64,000 bases of DNA from Cadophora sp. MPI-SDFR-AT-0126. Its lineage: Eukaryota; Ascomycota; Leotiomycetes; Helotiales; Ploettnerulaceae. Location: positions 124,001-188,000 of the forward strand of contig JAGMVK010000015.1 of NCBI GenBank assembly GCA_020747065.1. The letters run 5' to 3'. Under the pieces are notes generated by a model. The model saw nothing but the letters and a program-made list of their open reading frames with translations. It did no database searches and was not told the DNA's origin. Position numbers and translations under genes: made by a program. Below, one piece after another: positions 56,390-64,000 of this stretch (position 1 is the first letter of the stretch; each line of letters begins with the position of its first letter).

Positions 56390-59300
56390 AGATACAGATA
56401 TACTATTCTTAGTGTATTTATAATAGTTAAATAAGATAGGTACGTACTACGATAACCTGCAAAATATATTAGTTTAGAAAGATAAGAGGTACTTAATTAT
56501 ACGAAAGAAGAAGTACTTATAGCTTCTTTTAGACTAATATTATTAACTAATTGAACCTTTGATTAATATAATTAACTAGTGCTATTTAATAAAGGCAGAG
56601 ATTCATTAGCTTTATAAATAATTTAGCTACTTATTAGTATAACGTTTATAGTATTTACTAGACTAAGCTAGCTATAAGTCTGATTCTAATATTATATTAT
56701 AGATTAAAGAGATATATAAGTATTACTAGAAATATATAGATACTTTATATAAATTTAGATTTAAATTGCAAAATAATATAAACTTTAATTACATAATTTA
56801 TATTAATATTATATAGTTTAGAGAACGATATATACTTTATATAGTAAATAAGGCTATAAGATTTAAAGCTATAAAGCTATTCTGAAAGCGCCCTAGTTTA
56901 GCTATAGCTTAGGCTACTTTCAATGTATTTAAGTTAGTATAAATAGATATATATATTAGACCCCCTGATTTTATTATTTATAATTATAGAACTAACTTTA
57001 ACTTTACGGAGTTTTAGAGTGTACTTAGGGCTATAAGAAGCACGCTTAAACTTATTCTAGTAAAAGCGTACTACTTAATTAGTAAGGTAGAATAATATTA
57101 TTATCTACTCTAATATACCTATGAAATCATTATAGAAGAGCACCTTAATATAAGTAATAAGGATCGCTTATAGATAGCTATTAAAACTGTTAATAATATA
57201 ACTAGATTAAATAGCTTAATCTTTACGCTTCTTATTTTTAGTACTTACTTAAAAATAACGGAAATAGATTCTCTAAACTTATTTATTTAATAATATGCGA
57301 AGACTATTAAGAGGGCTATAATAGAAGTGCGCTAAATACATGTAAAATAATAAATTAATAATGTACTAGTAACTTGTAATAGCCCTGGTATAATATATAT
57401 TTATAATCTCAGGCTTTAAGATTAAGTATTAGTTTAGTATAAAAAAAAGGGATGGAAAGGATTATATACTTTCTTAGAAATAGAGGGTAAAGCATGTAAA
57501 ATAGATATAAATAATAGTAAAATATATATATTTCGTTTAATATTAGTATATCTATTTAAGACAAATATATCTAGTATTAAATAAAAGAAAGAAAAATTGC
57601 TAAATATAATTCATGAGCTTAGCTCACTAGTCTAAAAAGCTCTTGAAACTATACTAAAAGTCCCCTAAATTACTATTAAAGTCCTATTTATAAAGCTAAT
57701 TCCAGGATTACTAATAATTAATAATAATTATAATACTAAAGTATTTCTAATTAAGAAAGAGATAAGAGATTAAGAGCTATTAATTAAGCTATATATAGAG
57801 GGTAAGATTACTATACCTAGCCTATTATTTCAGTAATCCTGACGAACTAAGTATAAAGCTCTTATTAAGAGAGGTGTTTTTATACTAATTTCTAAAGGCG
57901 ACCTTAAAGTAAGAAGTTACTATATTTTTAAATTAAGGATAGTAAATGAAGTAAAAGGTAAGGAGTTTGTAATACTATATAAGAAATTAAGGCTTATTAT
58001 TTAATGCTTTAATAATAAAAGTAAGAAGAAGATATTAACTTAGTCTTTCACTATCTAATAAGTAAGCTAGAGATTACTTATTTCCTTAGTTGTAACTATA
58101 AGGTACCTAAACTGGGTCTAAAAGGGATCCGGTATATATCTAGTAATTTAAGATATTACTTAGGCCTATATCCAGTTAATAATAAAACTCCTTTAAAATA
58201 TCTTTATATAGCTATTGAAAGAGATTATAAATAAATTTCCCCTTAGTATAATATTTATAGTAATACTCCTTCTTTATAGTATATTAAAATCCGGAAATCA
58301 CTAGTTTAATACCTACTATAAGTACTATATAGAAAGACTTTAAATAAAAACATTAATATATAACCCTTACTTACTAATTAGTACTAAAGAAAGCTACGGA
58401 TTTGGAATCATTAGAATATAAATAAATAATACTCTTATCCTTAGGGATAATAACTTCTTAGTAAAAGAGTAGGATAGGATTACAGAAGCTAATTTCCTAA
58501 TAAAGCCGATTTAGGTCCTACTCTCCTTTAAATCTATTATATTTAATGGATATACTATTACTTTAGACGGAAATAATATTTATATATTATAAAAAGGATA
58601 AGAAGTAAGGCTAGAGTTAATTAATATAAAAGCACTAGATTATAAGAAGGCTTATATAAAGCAACGCGCTTACAGAACTTATATTATAATAATTTACTAA
58701 CTAAAAGCTAACTTTGATTTATTAATAGTAGCGTAATATCAGGATCTAATAATTAACAACACTAAAGCTTTAAACTAACGCCTTTAATAGCAAATAGATA
58801 ACGCGGAAAAAGATTTATAGTATATACTAGTTAATCTATATTATACTAAACTTTATATCTTTATTAATAGATTATTTACTAATAATAAGGATCTAAATTT
58901 ATAGATTAGGTTTCTAGTAGTAATTAAAATAGAAATAAAGGGGGACACGGAATTTATTCTCTTCGGTAATATTATTTATATAAGCTCTATAAAGTATAAG
59001 AGAGTAACGTATACTATACTCGCTTCAAAATTATATACTATAGTAGTAGAAATTAATATATTAATTACCTTAGGAACTACTGTAGTGGGGTCGAAGGCCC
59101 ACTACAAGGGTTTTTGTTTTTCCATTCCGGCCGTAGATAGATAGGTCGGCGCCGCTAGACTAGCAATCATCATCTTCTTCCTCTCACTTCCATTGCCTGA
59201 TTAGTCCACGCGCGAGTTACTCCCCTATTTACTGTGCACTTGACGGCACTACTCTACTCCTTCACACTACTATTAATATAGTAACGAATAAGCTTAAATT

Positions 59301-59580
59301 ACTACAGCTTCCTACCATAGTATATATAGATTCTCTATCTCTCTACAAGTATATTATTAAGCTTAGTACTATAAAGAAAAAACATTTAATAATTAATATA
59401 ATAGTAATTCATTAATTATATAAGCGTAGGGAATTAACGGAGATTTAATAAATCAATAGTACTTATAATCCTGCTAATACTATAATAAAAACAACGCTAA
59501 ATAGAGCTTTTTAAGAACTAATTAATACTAATACCTTAATTATAAAGATAAAGGATTAAGTTCAGAGACTACTTAATATT
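56390..59580 (+). pseudogene. Copia Pol remnant: integrase, reverse transcriptase, RNase H
   Basis: Despite constant stops the frame can be followed. Gag-pre-integrase and integrase: KDKRYLIIRKK near 56475, then FNYIIYINII near 56790, IDIYIRPPDFI near 56950 and KAYYLISKVE near 57070. Reverse transcriptase: ASQRLLIS near 58065, DIT-stop-AYIQ near 58150 and SGNH-stop-FNTYYKYYIERL near 58290. RNase H: GNIIYISSIKYKRVT near 58970, continuing as VYIDSLSLYKYIIKL after the solo-LTR insertion at 59081-59266. Non-functional. Confidence 0.8.
59081..59266 (+). mobile_element. GC-rich solo LTR inserted in copia RNase H
   Basis: A 186-bp island that is markedly GC-richer than everything around it. It starts TGTAGTGGGG with an inverted pair CCCACTACA and ends TTCACA, a TGT...ACA layout. 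ACTACT is present at both edges, consistent with a target duplication of about 5 bp. Copia RNase H reading resumes directly after it. It shows no RIP, so it is either younger than the damage or below the RIP length threshold. Confidence 0.75.
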
Positions 59581-61186
59581 GATTTAGAAGCTAGTTTAAC
59601 TCATGATCTAGGCTCATAAATTAATAGTATTAATTTAGTAGAGTAATAGAGAGATTTCGGGTAAGAGGTGATTTTTCCTTTATTATAATTTTCTTATAAT
59701 TCTTATTAATTACTTGTAATTATTTTCAATTATATTTAAAATATAAAAAAGAGAACGAGTTTAATTTACAAGTAATTACCCTCTGATTTAAAGTACTAAT
59801 AGGCGGCCTTATGATAATACTCTAATAAAGACTAAGTGCCGGTTTTACTATAGGGGATTACTCCTATACACTGGTATAAAGAAAGTACTACTATAAAGAA
59901 CTAACTACAAAGCCTTTTCAAAATAAGGCTTATTTCCTTACTTATAAGTAATACCTAGATTAACTAGCGTATTACTAGATTCCTCCTCTCCTACGCTACT
60001 TAGGCGACTTCTACTCCGATTTCTCTTTACCTAAGAGCTTAAACCTTCTCTATCTCTATCTTTATTATTCCCTATAAGGGTCTTACGCTTAATACTACTA
60101 TAATAAGATATAATAGAAGCTATAGCTTCCTTAACCCACTTCTTTATATAAGAGAGGATCTACTTATAGTCCTATAGAAGTTTTAGCCGGATAAGAACTG
60201 GAGTATATTTAGTAAAGATTTAGAGTAAAAGAAAAGAGGATTACTTACAAATTAACTTTAAGTAAGATCTGTTATCTTAGTACAGAGAATATAAATCTCC
60301 TTTAATAACACTAAACTTATCTTATTCTAAGTCTTTAGTAGCTTAGTAGCTATAACCCGGAGTTCTGTATTAATAGTTGCAGTAGTAATAGAGATAGTAG
60401 TAGTATCCTTACTAGTAAGGGCATAAGTGAGTTTTCAGTACTCGATATCTAAAAACTAGGGGATCTATAAATAAGTTAGTTATAGATTATATTTAGGGTA
60501 GTTTAAAATTTAGGATTAGAAAAAGAGAGGGGGGGTACCTACGGGATTATATAAGAATTTCTTTTTAGTATAGTATAAGTATTTCTTACTCTCTTACTTA
60601 TTAAAGGAGTAGACGTAGTTCGATTTCTTCACTAGGAATTAGATATAACAGATATAGTAGTTTTAGTAGGTAATAGCGAGAGCTCTAAATAGTATTAGTG
60701 CAGGTACTGTTTATATTAGTATCTATTTTACTACTGAACTACTTATGATTCTTTTAAATTTCTATACTTACTTTTACTTATTTAATTTAGTACGAACTAT
60801 AGTAAAATATTAGTAAATATCTCTTAAGATTAAAGATTTATATACTTATAAGTAATTCTTTAATATTTACTTAAAAAGAAAAAGCTTTAAAATAAAGAGA
60901 GATCTCGGTTTTATATAGCTAGTAATAGCCTTACTTAGTATTTATTTACTTACTATTATCTTCTAACAGGTCGTATTAACTACTTCTAACGTATAGCTTT
61001 CAGGCTATAACTGGAGGTCTTTTAGACTATAGTACTTCTATAACTCTATATTTAGTATACTTATTTTACTTCCTTTACTTATATAGTCACTCTTTACAAC
61101 TATTTTTCTCTTATAATTAGAATAGAGATTCACTTCTATAATAGAGATTCACTTAAAAACTATCTTTCTAAAAGAAGATTTGCCGG

Positions 61187-61402
61187 TGTTAGTCTATAAG
61201 CTTATATAGGACATATCTCAACTAGAATAGGGGATAGGACCACTTACAGAGGCGATTTAGTGGCGTTTCAGAGGTATTATATAGTCTAGTATCTCCCGCC
61301 CCCTCTTAGAAATATACAGATTTTCCATACTATTAAGCTTAATATGTATATATATGATATTTACATTTAATTCTTAGCTTATATTCGGTATTGAACTAAT
61401 AT
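61187..61402 (+). repeat. Right LTR of the copia element
   Basis: A 216-bp direct repeat of the left LTR with more C-to-T and G-to-A changes. Its end grades into ordinary sequence holding a perfect hairpin. Confidence 0.88.
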
Positions 61403-61530
61403 AATAGTTAAAAGTTAACTTTTAAAGTTTCTAGTTTAATTTCTAAAGCTTTTATTAAATATATAAAGTTCTGATTACTTAAAATATTCCAAATAGAGGG
61501 GTTCAGAATAAGGTACCTGTACGAAGGTAG

Positions 61531-61622
61531 GGCTAAAGATTGTCTCACCGCCTTGGGCAGAACACGGATTAAGCCAATCGTATTCTTTTGTTCTGCCCAA
61601 GGCGGTGAGACAATCTTTAGCC
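61531..61622. repeat. Perfect 33-bp inverted repeat (hairpin)
   Basis: Arms at 61531-61563 and 61590-61622 are exact complements (GGCTAAAGATTGTCTCACCG and on) around a 26-base loop. Imperfect outer arms (ACGAAGGT and ACCTTCGT) extend the palindrome to about 61521-61635. It could be a minimal MITE or a solo terminal-repeat fold-back; no target duplication is certain. Confidence 0.85.
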
Positions 61623-61833
61623 TTGGCACCTTCGTAGTACATGTCTGTCTTAATCGAGTATAGCAGCTATATTTGTCATAAGTGACTGGGATCTCTGTGT
61701 GAAGTGTACTTATTACGTCACTAGGGAAAACGTTGGATATTAGATTATTTCACCTGTGCTTGATTTCACGAGAAATGCAATTGTCGTACTTCAAGGTCCG
61801 CTAATCTTCCTTTTATCCTCCCGTCACTGTCAC

Positions 61834-62254
61834 CATGTCCACGGCTTCAGAAGCATTCTTAAGTGGCGCAAAGATTGATTCGGATATCTTCAAACTACGA
61901 CTAGAATACCGCGGCTGTTGATGATCGTTGAAGGCATCCCGCTGGGCCCTAGCGACACCACTAGCGAGGCTGGCCCTCTTGCAGGAAGTCGAAGCGTCCG
62001 CTCGGGAGACAATATCAAAACAACCCGTTACCGATATATCGCATATAACCGCCTGGCGAGAAGCATACAAGGGCTTTGGAGCTAAGCCGAAGAAAGAGCG
62101 TAATAGTCTGGAATCTTTGATGCGTCGCGTGGAGGGCAGCCTGCCTGGTGTTAACCGACTGACCGACATCTACAACGCTATTTCGATCAAACACCAAATC
62201 CCCCTCGGAGGCGAGGACTTGGAGAGTCTATCTGGTTTCTGGGGATGTGACTGA
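61834..62254 (+). pseudogene. B3/4 (tRNA-synthetase-like) domain protein, frameshifted
   Basis: The N-terminus MSTASEAFLSGAKIDSDIFKLRLEYR breaks at about 61912 into another frame (LLMIVEGIPLGPSDTTSE), which shifts again at about 61965 to QEVEASARETISKQPVTDIS, AWREAYKGFGAKPKKERNSL, NRLTDIYNAISIKHQIPLGGEDL. The end SGFWGCD does not match the family, so a third break is likely. The conserved blocks are those of stand-alone B3/4-domain proteins related to the phenylalanyl-tRNA synthetase beta editing domain. The gene is dead or badly truncated. Confidence 0.77.
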
Positions 62255-62270
62255 CAGAGAGACGGAGGGA

Positions 62271-62957
62271 TTTAGCGTGAATATTTGGGATACTACTTCG
62301 TACTTGAATGTGTTTCCCAGGCTGACCTATACCTAAGAGGGGTAAATGTTGTTAAATTCTGACGCTCTTTTGGTCTGTAACTACTGTTTTTGGTGAAGAT
62401 TCGAGAGGTTCACATACACAGAATACAGATTATTTCCAACATGTACGAAGTATATGGGTTGTGTTAAGATGAGTTCGAGGAGTGGAAATGAGACTATTTG
62501 AATAGAGAGCTAAGTAACCCTTTACATAAACGAATTGGCCAGAGGTAAAGTTCTCTTACTATCCTCCCCTTGGTTTAACTGTTAAATTTCTGGTAAGTTC
62601 TCCGCCACGGGTATAACATTTAAACTAGGGGAATAGTAGAAGCCTGGAACTTAGAATGAATAAACGAACAAAGAAACAGACTTAGTTTTACTGATCGAGC
62701 GCGATACGCCAATATTGTTTCCTTGTGACATGGGCCGTCGATTCGGAATCCAATCTCCGAAACTCTATCCTAGACACGCGGAAAGTACGCAACCTCGCTT
62801 GAGCCCTCCGCATTTTCGGTATTCACATTGTCCGTACTGTCCGAGATGCAGCAACAGACAAGTTCTTGTATAAATTGGATGTTTGCCCGCCTTTGTCTCT
62901 GCACCTGGCAGCGCAAGCACCACCATCTCTCGTTTGCACTACTTTCTTTCAGCAAAA
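62271..62957. other. Intergenic region with second hairpin MITE
   Basis: About 690 bp between the B3/4 remnant and the amine-oxidase-like gene. Apart from the hairpin copy at 62559-62636 and the promoter of the next gene, nothing is seen. Confidence 0.5.
62559..62636. repeat. TA-flanked short hairpin MITE, copy 2
   Basis: A 78-bp element beginning CTATCCTCCCCTTGGTTTAA and ending CTAGGGGAATAG, with the shared core GTTAAATTTCTGGTA...CGCCAC. TA flanks both sides. Related to 35345-35430 but diverged. Confidence 0.72.
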
Positions 62958-64000
62958 ATGAAAAATCTTCTCTCTACCTTTCTATTCTTGGGAGGGGCTG
63001 CAGGGCTCCAGACAATCAAGAAGGATGTTGTAATCGTTGGTGGTGGTTCTAGTGGCATCTACACTGGGATCTCACTCATGGACAAGGGGAAAGATGTAGT
63101 AATCATTGAAAAGTCGGACATTATTGGAAGCCACGCCAACACATACTATGATCCGGTCTCGAAAACGCCCCGGAATGTGGGAGTTCAAAGTTTACACAAT
63201 GTCTCTGTTGTCCGCGACTATCTGACCAGGCTCAATGTTACTGCTGGTCCGTATATATCGTACAGCGCCCAGACAACTTTGAATGTGGATTATATCACGG
63301 GCCTAGAGGTGAAGAATTACATAGCGCCAAACATTTCGGCCGTGGTGGCGGGTTGGGAGGCGTTCCGTTCTATCATTCAGGAGAAATACGGTTACCTAGA
63401 CGACGGTTTCTTCCTCCCGGATCCGGTCCCAAAGGAACTTTTGATGCCATTTTCGGAATTTTCTAACAAATACGGATTTGACGCCATTCTCCCGAGCCTG
63501 GCCACTGTCATTGAACCAGTCGAGGTTTGGAAAGAATCCACCTTGTACGTCATCAAGAACTTCGGCATCGAGTCTATCGATGCTCAACTCGCCTTTGCCA
63601 CCAGTGGTGGTTTTGTCCCGAGGGATGTCAACGACATCTACTTCAGCGCGGCGAAGATCCTAGGAAGCAGAGTACTGCTCAACTCGACTGTGCAAAGCGT
63701 GAAACGAAGCAATGACGGCGTGACCGTCGTAGTGAAGACGCCCACCGGCAGGATCTGTTACGAGGCTGATAAGATCATCATGGCCGCGCCTCCACTTATT
63801 CGGAATTTTGCTGGTTGGGACCTGTCCTCGAACGAGGCCCAGCTCTTCGGCAAGTTCCAATCCAAAAACACCCACATCGGCATCACTCGCAACCCAGAAT
63901 GGAACAATGTCAACATAAACGGCGTCGGACCCAGCTACGCGTCTACCACCGCCAGGCTCCCAGGGACGGTCTCAACCACTCCTACCGGCTTTAGCGACTC
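62958..64000 (+). CDS. Secreted FAD-dependent amine-oxidase-like oxidoreductase, 5' part
   Basis: From the ATG at 62958 the frame is open to the window end, 347 codons, with no stop or required intron; the 3' end is missing. Residues 1-17 form a signal peptide (MKNLLSTFLFLGGAAGL). The dinucleotide-binding fold follows: VVIVGGGSSG (GGGSSG at 28-33) and Glu51 ending the second strand (VVIIEK). It resembles fungal flavin amine oxidases of the beta-cyclopiazonate dehydrogenase type, which oxidise amines or alkaloid-like intermediates. No cluster partner is visible in the window; further genes may lie to the right. Confidence 0.9.
   Translation, partial: MKNLLSTFLFLGGAAGLQTIKKDVVIVGGGSSGIYTGISLMDKGKDVVIIEKSDIIGSHANTYYDPVSKTPRNVGVQSLHNVSVVRDYLTRLNVTAGPYISYSAQTTLNVDYITGLEVKNYIAPNISAVVAGWEAFRSIIQEKYGYLDDGFFLPDPVPKELLMPFSEFSNKYGFDAILPSLATVIEPVEVWKESTLYVIKNFGIESIDAQLAFATSGGFVPRDVNDIYFSAAKILGSRVLLNSTVQSVKRSNDGVTVVVKTPTGRICYEADKIIMAAPPLIRNFAGWDLSSNEAQLFGKFQSKNTHIGITRNPEWNNVNINGVGPSYASTTARLPGTVSTTPTGFSD

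Larger units (their letters stand above)
53599..61402 (+). mobile_element. Ty1/copia LTR retrotransposon, heavily RIP-mutated
   Basis: The two LTRs (53599-53814 and 61187-61402) are direct repeats of 216 bp each, beginning TGTTGGTC/TGTTAGTC. The interior is about 7.4 kb and extremely AT-rich with stops everywhere. Pol order is integrase, then reverse transcriptase, then RNase H, which defines Ty1/copia rather than Gypsy. The LTRs differ mostly by C/T and G/A changes, consistent with RIP. I cannot settle a target duplication: TAATA precedes the left LTR and an AATA-rich sequence follows the right one. About 1.6 kb after the RNase H end (59580-61186) shows nothing I can read. Confidence 0.88.

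Noticed and set aside
53815..59080. CRISPR-like or tandem repeat arrays in AT-rich DNA
   Set aside because: The recurring motifs are TAATA/TTAGTA-type words from RIP-driven base bias, with no regular spacing.
1..64000. tRNA or rRNA genes
   Set aside because: No cloverleaf with a GGTTCGAATCC-type arm or rRNA-conserved block was noticed by eye on either strand; a covariance-model search would be needed to exclude them fully.

Overview
The window looks like nuclear DNA of a filamentous ascomycete (Pezizomycotina). Genes are cut by short introns (43-70 nt, donors GTATGT/GTAAGT, branch sites like CTAAC/CTGAC). The gene content is typical of these fungi: HET, SesA-NACHT, fungal-rhodopsin membrane protein, PL1 pectin lyase, CRH-type GH16. 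Transposons carry C-to-T style nonsense codons as left by RIP (repeat-induced point mutation). A leotiomycete is my best guess, but that rests on general resemblance only.

Layout. 0-6.6 kb: the first exon of a NAP/SET-like histone chaperone gene, an asparaginase-ankyrin protein and a secreted berberine-bridge-type FAD oxidase. 6.9-25.4 kb: an immunity/allorecognition-like block with two paralogous AAA+ ATPases, a HET-domain protein and a 2,073-residue SesA-NACHT protein; an eight-exon pectin lyase sits between the AAA paralogs. 25.4-30.7 kb: a gene-poor, AT-rich stretch holding a collagen-like scrap and a RIP-damaged Mutator-like transposon with a nested foldback element. 31-40 kb: a seven-TM PTH11-like protein, an epoxide hydrolase, a wrecked cytochrome P450 and a membrane-anchored GH16 enzyme. 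41-52 kb: a wrecked hybrid histidine kinase, a small proline-rich membrane protein, a likely catabolic trio (SDR, IlvD/EDD dehydratase, FAD monooxygenase) and an uncharacterised 637-residue protein. 52-61.4 kb: transposon graveyard with a Tc1/mariner element (DD34Q instead of DD34E) and a 7.8-kb Ty1/copia element, heavily RIP-mutated and later hit by a GC-rich solo LTR. 61.4-64 kb: a perfect 33-bp hairpin, a frameshifted B3/4-domain pseudogene and the 5' part of a secreted FAD amine-oxidase-like gene running off the window.

How things fit together. The AAA/HET/NACHT block is the best candidate for a functional system: two receptor/effector-type genes beside two ATPases of one fungal family. 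The SDR and IlvD genes share a divergent promoter, and IlvD converges with the FAD monooxygenase, which suggests oxidation plus dehydration of a sugar acid or aromatic acid. Several structural calls (exon joins, transposon ends, target-site duplications) were made by eye and can be confirmed by RNA-seq or by comparison with related genomes.
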